Part shown: one piece after another, positions 44,456 to 53,089 of the stretch | Layout: the number at the start of each line of letters is the position of its first letter | Numbering within the stretch: position 1 is the stretch's first letter | Program-made: the position numbers and the translations under genes | Assembly (NCBI RefSeq): GCF_004803755.1 | Contig: NZ_CP032311.1 | Location: forward strand, 2,930,501 to 2,994,500 | Reading direction: 5' to 3' | Length of the DNA: 64,000 nucleotides | DNA from: Pseudomonas sp. DG56-2 | GTDB taxonomy: Bacteria; Pseudomonadota; Gammaproteobacteria; Pseudomonadales; Pseudomonadaceae | Notes under the pieces: generated by a model | The model's input: only the letters and a program-made list of their open reading frames with translations | Told to the model about the DNA's origin: nothing | The model's database searches: none

Positions 44456-45514
44456 TCAATCCTCGAAGGTGGCGCCCGGCCCAAGCCGGGCTTCGTCGCT
44501 GAGCACGTAGGCGGCGACTCGAGATTTATGGGTGGCGCGATCGCCCCAGGAGGGGTCCAGCGACCAGGCACGCTTCATGAACATCTGCAGGTCGACTTCC
44601 CAGGTGTATCCCATGGCGCCGTGCACCTGAATGCCATGGCGAGCTGCCAACCAGCTGGCATCGCAGCAGGCCAGCTTGGCTTGCGAGACATACACGTCGG
44701 CGCCGCGCTCACCCTTGGCCAGGGCGTGGGCGGCGCGATACAGCACCGGTTTGGCGAACTCGATCTTGCTGGCGATATCGGCCAGGTGATGCTTGACCGC
44801 CTGGAAGCTGCCGATCGGCTTGCCGAACTGCTTGCGCTGGGCCACGTAATCCACTGACAGGTCAAGAATCCGCTGGGCCAGGCCCAACAGTTGACCGGCA
44901 ACGGACAAAGCGCCGCGGTTGAGGGTTTCGGCCCACAGCGCGCGGCCCTGTTCGCCGTCGACCAGCAAGGTCTCGCCGCTGGGCTGCCAACTCACCTGAC
45001 CCAGGCGTCGCGACGAGTCGATGCTGGCATTGGCCTGCACATCGACTTGCGAGCGCGGTACGGCATGCACTTCGTCGCCGTGGGCGAGAATCAGCCACTC
45101 GGCCAATGGTGCATCGGGCACCAATGGATTGATCGGGTGACCGATTGCCAGGCGCACACTGCCATTGGCAATGCGTGGCAGCAGGCTGGCCTTGACCGGA
45201 CTGTCGTCCGGCAAGCCGTTGAGCAGGCCGGTAGCCACGTAGGCGGTGTCGGCCAGCGAATCGGGAATGGCGTAGTAGCCCAGCTCCTGTGTCATCAGCG
45301 ACCAGGCGATGTCGTCCATGCCCAGACCGCCGAACTGCTCGGGCACCGACAACGCGGTAAGACCCTGCTCGGCGATCTTGGCGCGCAGCTCTGCCGAGCG
45401 GCCGACATCGGTTTCCCAGATTTCACGAAGCATTTCCGGCGCCGCTTCGGTCATCAGGAAGCGGCTGATGGCTTCACGAAACGTGAGCTGGTCATCGCTA
45501 AAAGTAAAGTCCAT
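44456..45514 (-). CDS. Acyl-CoA dehydrogenase, partner subunit (FadE31-33 type)
   Basis: 352 residues, shorter than usual ACADs. N-terminal FSVPEQFGGLGMD, helical part AQRKQFGKPIGSFQAVKHHLADIASKIEFAKPVLYRA and IQVHGAMGYTWEVDLQMFMKRAW, then a tail without the EGT/EIQ motif. The central beta-domain is reduced (AIGHPINPLVPDAPLAEWL), so FAD/substrate contacts are probably completed by the adjacent large ACAD at 45524, 9 bases upstream. The pair would oxidise a ring C/D acyl-CoA. Confidence 0.84.
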   Translation of the reverse strand: MDFTFSDDQLTFREAISRFLMTEAAPEMLREIWETDVGRSAELRAKIAEQGLTALSVPEQFGGLGMDDIAWSLMTQELGYYAIPDSLADTAYVATGLLNGLPDDSPVKASLLPRIANGSVRLAIGHPINPLVPDAPLAEWLILAHGDEVHAVPRSQVDVQANASIDSSRRLGQVSWQPSGETLLVDGEQGRALWAETLNRGALSVAGQLLGLAQRILDLSVDYVAQRKQFGKPIGSFQAVKHHLADIASKIEFAKPVLYRAAHALAKGERGADVYVSQAKLACCDASWLAARHGIQVHGAMGYTWEVDLQMFMKRAWSLDPSWGDRATHKSRVAAYVLSDEARLGPGATFED

Positions 45515-45523
45515 GGCCGGCTC

Positions 45524-46684
45524 CTATTTCGGCAGGCCGAGCATGCGCTCGGCAATGATGTTGCGCTGGATTTCGTTGGTGCCGGCGTAGATCGGCCCGG
45601 CCTGGGCGAACAGGAAGCCGTCGAGCCAGGCACCACCCAGCGCTTGCGGGGCGCTGCCCAGCAACTCGCCGTGGGCACCGAGAATGCGCATGGCGGTGTC
45701 ATGCATCTTCAGGTCGAGTTCCGACCAGATGATCTTGTTGATGCTCGACTCGGCGCCGATCTGTGCACCACGGCTGAGGCGCCCGACGGTGTGATAGGAC
45801 GACAATGCGTAGCCTTCGGCGCCAAGCCAGGCCTCGACTACCGCCTCACGAATGCTCGGGTCGCGGTCGGCGCTCTGTTGGTGCGCCTTGTACAGTTGTA
45901 CCAACTTGCGGGCCGTGGCCTGAAAGCGCGCCGGCGAACGCAACAGCAAGCCGCGCTCGAAACCTGCGGTGGCCATAGCGACGTGCCAACCCTGGCCTTC
46001 GGCACCGATGCAGTTTTCCGCTGGCACCCGCACATCGTCGAAGAACACTTCAGCGAAGGTGTTCTTGCCGTTGAGTGCGCGGATCGGGCGAATGGTCACC
46101 CCCGGCGTATCGAGGGGCACCATCAGGAACGACAAGCCGTTGTGCCGCGTTGACGCCGGGTCGCTGCGAAACAGGCCAAACAGCCAATCGGCGTACAGCG
46201 CGCGGCTGGACCAGGTCTTCTGCCCGTTGAGCACATAGTGGTCGCCATCACGGGTGGCCTTGCTGGTAATCGCAGCCATGTCCGAGCCCGCGTTCGGCTC
46301 CGACCAACCTTGGGCCCACATGTCGACACTGGAAGCCATGCGCGGCAAAAAGCGCTTCTTTTGCGCCTCGGTGCCGAACTCCATCAGGGTCGGCCCGAGC
46401 AGCAACTGGCCATTCTGGTTGACACGCATCGGCGCATCGGCGCCGTAGTACTCTTCTTCGAAAATCAGCCACTCGATCAGATCGCAACCACGGCCGCCGT
46501 ATTCCTTGGGCCACATGACCATCGACAGGCGCTGCTCGAACAACTTCGCTTCCCAGGCACGATGCTGCTCGAACCCTTCACGGGTGTCGTAGTTAGCCAG
46601 CGGCTCGGTCGGTTGATTGGCCGCCAACCATTCACGCACTTCCGCTCGGAAGGCCTTTTGTTTCGGGGTATATGCTAGTTCCAT
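45524..46684 (-). CDS. fadE30: FadE30-like acyl-CoA dehydrogenase
   Basis: 386 residues, ATG at 46684 after GAGGCAG. VMWPKEYGGRGCDLIEWLIFEEEY, WAQGWSEPNAGSDMAAI, TWSSRALYADWLFGLF and C-terminal IYAGTNEIQRNIIAERMLGLPK (AGT where many ACADs have EGT). FadE30 introduces the double bond into HIP-CoA. The call rests on context between FadA6/ipd genes as much as on sequence; other FadE numbers are possible. Confidence 0.82.
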   Translation of the reverse strand: MELAYTPKQKAFRAEVREWLAANQPTEPLANYDTREGFEQHRAWEAKLFEQRLSMVMWPKEYGGRGCDLIEWLIFEEEYYGADAPMRVNQNGQLLLGPTLMEFGTEAQKKRFLPRMASSVDMWAQGWSEPNAGSDMAAITSKATRDGDHYVLNGQKTWSSRALYADWLFGLFRSDPASTRHNGLSFLMVPLDTPGVTIRPIRALNGKNTFAEVFFDDVRVPAENCIGAEGQGWHVAMATAGFERGLLLRSPARFQATARKLVQLYKAHQQSADRDPSIREAVVEAWLGAEGYALSSYHTVGRLSRGAQIGAESSINKIIWSELDLKMHDTAMRILGAHGELLGSAPQALGGAWLDGFLFAQAGPIYAGTNEIQRNIIAERMLGLPK

Positions 46685-46693
46685 GGCTGCCTC

Positions 46694-47461
46694 TCAGAAC
46701 TTGGCGTCGCGTTTTTCGACGAAGGCGCGGCGGGTTTCGGCAGAATCGGGGCTGGTGTAGGCCTGCAGGGTGAAACCCTGTTCCCAGCGGTATTTGTCTT
46801 CCAGGTTGCCGTCTTCTATGCCGTTGAGGGCTTCCTTGGCCAGGCGGATCATTGCCGGGCTCTTGGCGGCGATCTTGGCGGCGATCTCCAACGCGGTCTC
46901 GCGCAGTTGCTCCTTGGCGACCACACGTTCGATAAAGCCGTACTGCGCAGCCTCGGCGGCGCCGATCTTGTCGCCGGTAAAGAACAGGTAGCGAACCTTC
47001 TGTACCGGGAACAGCCGTTGCAGGTGTGCACCGCCGCCCATGGCGCCGCGATCGACTTCCGGCAAGGCGAAGGTGGCGCACTCGGAGGCCACGACAATGT
47101 CGGCGGCGCCGGTAATTCCAATGCCGCCGCCTAGGACAAAGCCATGCACGGCAACGATCACCGGCACTGGCGAGCGGTGTACGGATTTAAACGCGGCGTA
47201 GTTGCCGGCGTTGACCGCAATGATCCGCTCTGGGTGGGCGTCCAGTTCCTTGATATCGACCCCGGCACAAAAACCACGGCCTTCGGCGCGGATGACGATC
47301 ACCCGCACTTCGGGGTTGGCGCCCAGGGCTTCCACTTGCAGGGCCAGGTCCATCCATTCCTGGCTATCCAGGGCATTGACCGGCGGTTTGGCGAGCACCA
47401 GTTCAGCAATGCCCGCGTCGATCTGTGTAGTAAATGCTTGACTCACGATGGTCTTCTCCAA
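46694..47461 (-). CDS. Enoyl-CoA hydratase/isomerase (crotonase)
   Basis: 255 residues. Crotonase fold with AEGRGFCAGVDIKEL (oxyanion hole), GFVLGGGIGITGAADIVVASECATFALPEVDRGAMGGGAHLQRLFP, and C-terminal RRAFVEKRDAKF. It is one of three crotonases in the window. It lies in the ring C/D operon between the FadE30-like gene and ipdC. The position equivalent to the catalytic Glu of hydratases falls in GAMGGGAHL, where no Glu is seen, so it may catalyse another crotonase reaction. Confidence 0.82.
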   Translation of the reverse strand: MEKTIVSQAFTTQIDAGIAELVLAKPPVNALDSQEWMDLALQVEALGANPEVRVIVIRAEGRGFCAGVDIKELDAHPERIIAVNAGNYAAFKSVHRSPVPVIVAVHGFVLGGGIGITGAADIVVASECATFALPEVDRGAMGGGAHLQRLFPVQKVRYLFFTGDKIGAAEAAQYGFIERVVAKEQLRETALEIAAKIAAKSPAMIRLAKEALNGIEDGNLEDKYRWEQGFTLQAYTSPDSAETRRAFVEKRDAKF

Positions 47462-47494
47462 TGCTCAGCGGGCGTGTTCAGTACGCGTTGGTCT

Positions 47495-48595
47495 TCAACT
47501 TTCCTGCACCGGTGCAGGCTGACACTCGCGGTGGCGAGCGGTTAAGGCATCCAGGCAGCGCTCGGCCTGCTCGGCAATTTCCTCGATCACTTGCTGGCAA
47601 CTTTTAAGCTCGGCAATCGCCGCAGCCACCTGGCCACTGGGCAAGATGCCCTCGTCCGGTACGCCATCGATCATCGAGCGCTGCAGTAATACCGGCTGGT
47701 TGGCGGCCATGACCGTTTGCGACAGGGTGCCGGGGTCTTCCTTGAGAGCCTGGCGCAGCACTGCGAACAAGTGGCCGAGGCTCATGCCGGTCTGTTGTTT
47801 CCATTTCCACGCGCTGCGCAGGGCAATGCGCAGGCGCCCGAAGGCGCTGGCCTGCTCCAGGCGATTGATGAACGGGTTTTCGATCATGCGGTGGCGCATG
47901 CCGTCGACGGCGGTGCTCACCCGCACCAACTGCGGGTCGTTGACCTTGAGGTAATGCATCAGGGTGGCCGAAGGTGTCGGCGATTCACGGGTCATCAAGA
48001 AACGCGTGCCCATGGCGATGCCCGCAGCGCCGGCCGCCAGCGCGCCAGCCAAGCCGCGGCCGGTGGAATAGCCGCCGGCGGCAATCACCGGCACCGATAC
48101 GGCGTCCAGTACCTGCGGCAACAGAATCGAACTGGGCACACCACCGGTATGCCCGCCGCCCTCACCGCCCTGAATGGTGATCATGTCGGCGCCCAGTTCC
48201 ACCGCCTTGAGCGCATGCTTGAGGGCCCCGACCGTAGGAATGCACAACACCCCGGCGGCCTTGAAGCGGGCAATCGTCTGTTTGTCCGGCCCACGGCCAT
48301 AACTGACCGCACGCAGGCGGTAGCGGATTGCGAGGTCAACGCACTGCCCGGCGTTTTCCTGGAACATGTGAAAGTTCAGGCCGAAGTTGCTGCCACCGGT
48401 GGCGGCAATCACCTTGTTGATCTCACCTTCCAGCGCGTCGGCGGCAATGGTTGCCCCGGCCAGAAAGCCGAAACCACCCGCCCGCGTCGTGGCTATCACC
48501 AGGTTGGCGTCGGCGACCCAGCCCATAGCTGTCTGCACAATGGGATAACGACAACCCAGAGCATCGGTCAGCGCTGTATTCATCCAGCGGCTCAT
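47495..48595 (-). CDS. ipdC: IpdC-like flavin oxidoreductase (nitronate monooxygenase fold)
   Basis: 366 residues; its ATG overlaps the EchA20-like stop as ATGA (48592-48595). FMN TIM barrel of the nitronate monooxygenase/2-nitropropane dioxygenase superfamily: PIVQTAMGWVADANLVIATTRAGGFGFLAG, GGEGGGHTGGVPSSILLPQVLDAV, VIAAGGYSTGRGLAGALAAGAAGIAMGTRFLMT. In mycobacteria IpdC is such a protein and acts on 5OH-HIP-CoA. Generic annotation as nitronate monooxygenase would hide this role. Neighbours ipdA, ipdB and echA20 support the call. Confidence 0.87.
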   Translation of the reverse strand: MSRWMNTALTDALGCRYPIVQTAMGWVADANLVIATTRAGGFGFLAGATIAADALEGEINKVIAATGGSNFGLNFHMFQENAGQCVDLAIRYRLRAVSYGRGPDKQTIARFKAAGVLCIPTVGALKHALKAVELGADMITIQGGEGGGHTGGVPSSILLPQVLDAVSVPVIAAGGYSTGRGLAGALAAGAAGIAMGTRFLMTRESPTPSATLMHYLKVNDPQLVRVSTAVDGMRHRMIENPFINRLEQASAFGRLRIALRSAWKWKQQTGMSLGHLFAVLRQALKEDPGTLSQTVMAANQPVLLQRSMIDGVPDEGILPSGQVAAAIAELKSCQQVIEEIAEQAERCLDALTARHRECQPAPVQES

Positions 48596-49503
48596 GCCTG
48601 TTCACCACTGGCAGCGACTTTGTTGGCCTTGGCCATGGCCTTGGCATCGAAACCACCGAGCTTGTCGCCCGACAGCAACTCATTGTGCGCATGGGCAAAG
48701 TGGTGCCAGGCAAACGCAGCATCCATCGCTGTGCGCTTGCCCTGCAGGTCTTCAACATGGTTGATCGCCTGCTTGGTCAGGGCCAGGCCCATACGGGGCT
48801 GGCGCGCGATGATGGCCGCCAGCGCATAGGTTGCCTGCTCCAGCTCATCGCGCGGCAGCACCCGATTGACCATGCCCATCTGGTAGGCACGCTCGGCACT
48901 CATGCGGTCGCCGGTAAAGAGAAACTCCTTGGCGATACGCGGGTTCAGCTCGTAGGGGTGGGCAAAATACTCCACCCCCGGAATACCCATGCGTACCACC
49001 GGGTCCTGGAAAAACGCATCATCGCTGGCCACGATCAAGTCACAGACCCAGGCCAGCATCAGGCCGCCGGCCACGCATGCCCCCTGAACCATGGCAATGG
49101 TCGGTTTGGGCAACTCGCGCCAGCGCCGGCACATGCCCAGGTACACCTCCTGCTCCCGAGCATACAGTTGCTCTCCGCCCGGCTTGTTGGTGTGGTCCCA
49201 CCACAAATGGGCACGCTCGAATGGCTTATTGATGTCTCGACCCGGAGTACCAATGTCATGGCCGGCAGAAAAGTGCTTGCCTGCCCCGCGCAGGACGATG
49301 ACTTTAACCGCGTCATCGTCGACGGCCTGGCGCAACGCGGCATCCAGCGCATAGGTCATCTGCGAGTTCTGCGCGTTGTTGAAGCTAGCCCGGTTCATGG
49401 TCAGGGTGGCGATACCCTCTGCTGCGCTGTACAACACCGGTTCCTGCGTTTCGTACACCGCGTGGTCTTCACGCTGGACGAACTCATTGTCTGGGCTGTT
49501 CAT
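48592..49503 (-). CDS. echA20: EchA20-like ring-D hydrolase (crotonase)
   Basis: 303 residues from the ATG at 49503, with AGGGG eight bases before; an ATG at 49509 is too close to that site. It is longer than normal crotonases, with RGAGKHFSAGHDIGTPGRDINKPFERAHLWWDHTNKPGGEQLYAREQEVYL (residues about 70-120), a loop typical of EchA20, then GACVAGGLMLAWVCDLIVASDDAFFQDPVVRMGIPGVEYF. EchA20 hydrolytically opens ring D of the steroid remnant, giving COCHEA-CoA for IpdAB. It sits between ipdB and ipdC, as in actinobacteria. Confidence 0.88.
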   Translation of the reverse strand: MNSPDNEFVQREDHAVYETQEPVLYSAAEGIATLTMNRASFNNAQNSQMTYALDAALRQAVDDDAVKVIVLRGAGKHFSAGHDIGTPGRDINKPFERAHLWWDHTNKPGGEQLYAREQEVYLGMCRRWRELPKPTIAMVQGACVAGGLMLAWVCDLIVASDDAFFQDPVVRMGIPGVEYFAHPYELNPRIAKEFLFTGDRMSAERAYQMGMVNRVLPRDELEQATYALAAIIARQPRMGLALTKQAINHVEDLQGKRTAMDAAFAWHHFAHAHNELLSGDKLGGFDAKAMAKANKVAASGEQA

Positions 49504-49519
49504 GCTCATGTCCCCTGCC

Positions 49520-50317
49520 TTACGCCTGGCGAATGCCGGCTGGGTTGCCCTTGATCGCCGCGCTGCGGTAATCGTGGGGATCAAGTCGGCGGATAATTGC
49601 CAACTGCTCGGGCGTCGGGTGCGCGGTTTCCTTGAGCGACGGTGACTTGAGCAGCGGGAAGCCGGTGCTTTCCTGCACCTGCTCGAAACTCACTCCGGGA
49701 TGCAGGCTGCGCACCTGGACCGCACGCTCCGGGCCATCGAAGTCCATCACGCAGAGGTCGGTGATGATCAAGCGAATGTCCATCAGGTCGCGTCGCACCC
49801 CTTGTGGCCAACGGTCGGCCTTGAAGCCGACGCCGGAGACCATGTCCACTTCGCCGCTGACAAACACGCGAGGGTTATGGTTGGGCACGAAGAACGAGTT
49901 GATGTGGTTGATGCTGTTGCCAGGCAAGCCACGCACACCGAGCATGGCGGCCTTGGGCTTGTGGTAGTCACCCACGCAAGAGAGGTTGCTCTGGCCCCAG
50001 CGGTCGATTTGGGTTGGCCCGATCATGGCGTGGCGACGGCCACCCCAGACACACTCGAAGACGCGCTCGAAGTTCAACGAACCGCAATATTTAGGCACGT
50101 AATCGCCACGCGGGCCCAATGGAATCGGCTCTTCCACCAGATAGGCCTCGCTGTCGGTCATCAACAATTGCGGGCTGTGGCTGAGCTTTGCCAGGCTCGC
50201 TCCCAGACGCGGGATAACCCCCAGGCCCGAGGCGATCAGCTCGCCGTTGCCGCGCCAGGCTTCGCTGGCGGCGACGATCATCAGTTCAGCGAGGGTAAAC
50301 TCACAGGTAGTCGACAT
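49520..50317 (-). CDS. ipdB: IpdB, beta subunit of COCHEA-CoA ring-C hydrolase (CoA-transferase fold)
   Basis: 265 residues from the ATG at 50317, with GAGGAGG six bases before; an ATG at 50323 touches that site. CEFTLAELMIVAASEAWRGNGELIASGLGVIPRLGASLAKLSHSPQLLMTDSEA is the typical IpdB start, and FVPNHNPRVFVSGEVDMVSGVGF follows. The protein resembles class I CoA-transferase beta subunits, but IpdAB hydrolyses the last carbocyclic ring instead of moving CoA. 11 bases downstream of ipdA. Confidence 0.9.
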   Translation of the reverse strand: MSTTCEFTLAELMIVAASEAWRGNGELIASGLGVIPRLGASLAKLSHSPQLLMTDSEAYLVEEPIPLGPRGDYVPKYCGSLNFERVFECVWGGRRHAMIGPTQIDRWGQSNLSCVGDYHKPKAAMLGVRGLPGNSINHINSFFVPNHNPRVFVSGEVDMVSGVGFKADRWPQGVRRDLMDIRLIITDLCVMDFDGPERAVQVRSLHPGVSFEQVQESTGFPLLKSPSLKETAHPTPEQLAIIRRLDPHDYRSAAIKGNPAGIRQA

Positions 50318-50328
50318 TTTCATCCTCC

Positions 50329-51204
50329 TCAGAACACTGGCAGGGCCAGGGAGCCCATGCGTTCGGCACCGCCGTTTTTATCCTGGTAAGCCAGTTCGCC
50401 GGCCACCACGTACGCTTCGACATAGGCTTGCCAGCCGCCCTCCTCACCCGCACTGGCGGCGTAATGCTTGAGGTGGCTGAGGTCCCAGCCGTATTCGGGT
50501 TGGCACGCCGTAGGATGAGCGCCGAACGGTGCATGGATAACGCCGCTGACCAGGTATCGCTCAAAGGTGTTGAAGCGGGCCTGCTCGGCCGTCAGCTCCA
50601 GGCGCTCGTGCAGTTGTTCGCAGGACACGAAGCACTGCTGGGCTGCGCGGGCGAACAGATGGTCGAAGTACGGATCCGGGCCGGTCACCAGGGTGTTGCC
50701 CAGACGGTCGGCTACGTTGACATGGACAAACGCCACATCGAGATTCAACGCCGGCATGGCCAGCAGCACTTCACCATCGTCATAGGGCGACGCAATGGTT
50801 TTCAACGCCGGATTGAGCCGCGTCACATCGGTGGCCAGGCCACAGCGGGTGGGCAGAAACGGCAGGCGCATGGCCGCCGCCCGCAGGCCCCACTGGAACA
50901 TGCCTTCATCCACCTCCAGCAGTTCCAGGCCACCGGCTTCGCGCGCCTTGCGGTAGTAGGGTTCCAGCGGGATGGCATCGAGGGTGGCAAAACCGAACAC
51001 CAGCTTCTTGACCTTACCCGCGGCGCACAACATGCCCACTTCCGGGCCGCCATAGGCGACAACGGTAAGGTCCTTGACTGGCGACCGCAGAATCTCGCGG
51101 ACCACTGCCATCGGCTTGCGCCGCGGTCCCCAACCGCCAAAACCGATGGTCATGCCATCGCGCAGTTGCGCGACCGCATCGGCCGCTGTCATTTGCTTGT
51201 TCAT
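50329..51204 (-). CDS. ipdA: IpdA, alpha subunit of COCHEA-CoA ring-C hydrolase (CoA-transferase fold)
   Basis: 291 residues, ATG at 51204 with AAGGAG eight bases before and overlapping the hsaC stop as ATGA. MTIGFGGWGPRRKPMAVVREILRSPVKDLTVVAYGGPEVGMLCAAGKVKKLVFGF is the IpdA-type start, then RLPFLPTRCGLATDV and PALNLDVAFVHVN. With IpdB it opens ring C of COCHEA-CoA. Standard annotation would read glutaconate or 3-oxoacid CoA-transferase. Confidence 0.9.
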   Translation of the reverse strand: MNKQMTAADAVAQLRDGMTIGFGGWGPRRKPMAVVREILRSPVKDLTVVAYGGPEVGMLCAAGKVKKLVFGFATLDAIPLEPYYRKAREAGGLELLEVDEGMFQWGLRAAAMRLPFLPTRCGLATDVTRLNPALKTIASPYDDGEVLLAMPALNLDVAFVHVNVADRLGNTLVTGPDPYFDHLFARAAQQCFVSCEQLHERLELTAEQARFNTFERYLVSGVIHAPFGAHPTACQPEYGWDLSHLKHYAASAGEEGGWQAYVEAYVVAGELAYQDKNGGAERMGSLALPVF

Positions 51205-52106
51205 TGCTCATCTCCTTGTTGTTGGCCGACTGAAAAGTCATGCCCCCACAGGCTTACGCGGGTAAATTCGAAGGCCGAGTGTTCAGCCCAGTCCACTTGC
51301 AGGCCGCCGTAGCCGAACTCCAGGTCGAAGCCGGACGGGGTCTTCATGTAAAACGAGGTCATCAGGTCATTGAGGTGCTGACCGAGGGTCGCCGACAGCG
51401 GCACCTTGTGAGCCAGGCGGCGGTCGTGGGCGCGGCCCACTTCGGTCATCGAGTCGACTTCCACCATCACGTGCACGCAGCCTGAAGGCGCGGCAAACTC
51501 AGCCAGCGCCAGAGAGTGATGACGGCTGTTACGGCAATGCAGGAAATGAATGCGGATGGGCGGTGCCAGTGGATCGGGACGAAAGTTGAAGATGTCCGAG
51601 AGTTCGAAACCGAGCACGTCCTTGGCAAACGCCAGGGTGGCGTCAAAGTCCGGGGCCGGCAGCACGGTATGGCCCAGGCCCATATCCCCGGTAACAAAGC
51701 GCGGCACGCCTTGCGGGGAGAAAAACACCTGGCAATCGGAACGGTGTCCCCAGCTCAGTTCATGGCGATTGCCGGAGGGATCGAGCACACTCACCAGCGC
51801 TTGCACGCCCCGCTGCTCGATCTCGGCAGCGCTGCCCACCTGCCAGCGCACACCCTTGTGCTCCAGCACCTGCAGCGCCGCGTTGAAGGCACCTTCACTG
51901 GGCAACTCCCAACCCGAGGCCAGGTAGCCGGCTTGGCTGCCTTCGACGATGAGCATGCGAAACGGCCGCTGGTCCATCTTCACGTACAGCCCGCCACCGG
52001 GCGCGGGTACTACCATCATGCCCAGCACGTCTTCGGCGTAACGTTGCCACTGGCCGAGGTTTTCGATTTGAGCGACGAAGTAGCTCAGCCCGCGGATATC
52101 CATCAT
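51201..52106 (-). CDS. hsaC: 3,4-DHSA extradiol dioxygenase (HsaC/TesB type)
   Basis: 301 residues from the ATG at 52106, preceded by GAGGAGCAGG; the longer frame from 52172 overlaps the regulatory box. Two vicinal-oxygen-chelate modules of the BphC type. Iron ligands by position: H146 (GLGHTVLPAPD), H212 (CVHVMVEV) and E263 (FDLEFGYG); second-sphere H197 in HHSLALAEF and Y253. It cleaves the catechol ring A made by HsaA; the product goes to HsaD. First gene of the ten-gene ring C/D operon, an arrangement that couples ring A to ring C/D degradation. Confidence 0.9.
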   Translation of the reverse strand: MMDIRGLSYFVAQIENLGQWQRYAEDVLGMMVVPAPGGGLYVKMDQRPFRMLIVEGSQAGYLASGWELPSEGAFNAALQVLEHKGVRWQVGSAAEIEQRGVQALVSVLDPSGNRHELSWGHRSDCQVFFSPQGVPRFVTGDMGLGHTVLPAPDFDATLAFAKDVLGFELSDIFNFRPDPLAPPIRIHFLHCRNSRHHSLALAEFAAPSGCVHVMVEVDSMTEVGRAHDRRLAHKVPLSATLGQHLNDLMTSFYMKTPSGFDLEFGYGGLQVDWAEHSAFEFTRVSLWGHDFSVGQQQGDEQ

Positions 52107-52169
52107 GCCCTGCTCCTCAATGAATGGACCTGTGTTGGTCTTCATTGTGATGAGAGCGAGCACCGGGCT

Positions 52170-52188
52170 CATCGTCCGTTGAGACTAA
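52170..52188 (-). promoter_or_regulatory. 19-bp box for the hsaC-ipd operon
   Basis: Read toward hsaC: TTAGTCTCAACGGACGATG, a full match to the consensus, 63 bases before the ATG at 52106. Confidence 0.87.
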
Positions 52189-52226
52189 GCCGTTGATCTG
52201 TGGGGCAAACGGCGTGGAGGGCGTGT

Positions 52227-52922
52227 CTAGCGGGCCAAGAACTTGATAAGCAGCAGGTGCAGCGGGTAAAACCAGTAGCCCCAGCGGCCTACACGCCAGA
52301 TAGCCCTGCCGTAATGACGGTGCAATACAGCCAGGCCAACCGGCGCCGACAACACCGCAACCGCCAACGCCATGAGGGTGATCGGCTCAGCCGGATGGCT
52401 GCGCAGCCAGGCGTTGGTCAGGTTCGCCGCCGCTGCGATAAACCCGGGAAAAATCCAGGTTCCGCGCCCGCCGTGCAGCGCCAACAGGAACGCCGACGGC
52501 AATACCACCCCCGGCCAGCCGTACATCAGCACATCACTGACCAGCAAAGACAGCGGCAGTACCGCCGCGGCCAGCCAGCGCTGGTGCTGAACGCCCCATG
52601 CCAGCAGCAACCCCAGGGTCAACGTCGGCATGATACTGAACGTTCCGGTACTCACATCCAGTGATCGATAAGGCCACTCCGAGAGCACAGAGAAGGCCAG
52701 CATCCAGCCCAGATAACGGCCATTGGCAGCGCTGAACAACTGCCCTGGACGCGAGCGTGCCACATTCACCGCAATGGCCAGGCAAAATAGAGGAAACGCC
52801 AGGCGGCCGATGACGAACAGCCAATCAGCGGTCGGCCAGATAAAACGCAGGTGATCGGCGACCATCGTGACCATCGCCAGCCACTTGAGCAAATCGAGGC
52901 CTGCCGAACGCGGGCTATTCAT
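52227..52922 (-). CDS. TraX-family integral membrane protein
   Basis: 231 residues from the ATG at 52922, with AAGG six bases before; an ATG at 52928 is too close. About seven hydrophobic segments: LDLLKWLAMVTMVADHLRFIWP, RLAFPLFCLAIAVNVAR, YLGWMLAFSVLSEWPYR, and a C-terminal GYWFYPLHLLLIKFLAR typical of TraX/acyltransferase-3-like proteins. TraX acetylates F pilin, but chromosomal relatives are of unknown role. No steroid link is visible; it has no clear 19-bp box of its own and sits between two steroid units. Confidence 0.78.
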   Translation of the reverse strand: MNSPRSAGLDLLKWLAMVTMVADHLRFIWPTADWLFVIGRLAFPLFCLAIAVNVARSRPGQLFSAANGRYLGWMLAFSVLSEWPYRSLDVSTGTFSIMPTLTLGLLLAWGVQHQRWLAAAVLPLSLLVSDVLMYGWPGVVLPSAFLLALHGGRGTWIFPGFIAAAANLTNAWLRSHPAEPITLMALAVAVLSAPVGLAVLHRHYGRAIWRVGRWGYWFYPLHLLLIKFLAR

Positions 52923-53011
52923 GAACATCCTTGAATCAATGCAGGGACCAGCTCACAGCCTAAACGAAAAGGCCGGCAAACAGCGCAGCGGCTGCCGGCC
53001 AATCGCCGAGC

Positions 53012-53030
53012 TTCGTCTGAATGGACGATG
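53012..53030 (+). promoter_or_regulatory. 19-bp box upstream of crotonase gene
   Basis: TTCGTCTGAATGGACGATG on the plus strand, 59 bases before the ATG at 53090; one mismatch to the consensus. Confidence 0.8.
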
Positions 53031-53089
53031 CAGTTCAACGGATGCTTGATGACACTGGCGGCCAAAGACTTGCGCCCACGAGGATGCCC

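Noticed and set aside
47495..48595. Reading this gene as nitronate monooxygenase
   Set aside because: The fold is shared, but the overlap with echA20 and the ipdAB context point to IpdC.
49520..51204. Reading the two subunits as glutaconate or 3-oxoacid CoA-transferase
   Set aside because: The start regions and the echA20/ipdC neighbourhood fit IpdA/IpdB ring hydrolase better.
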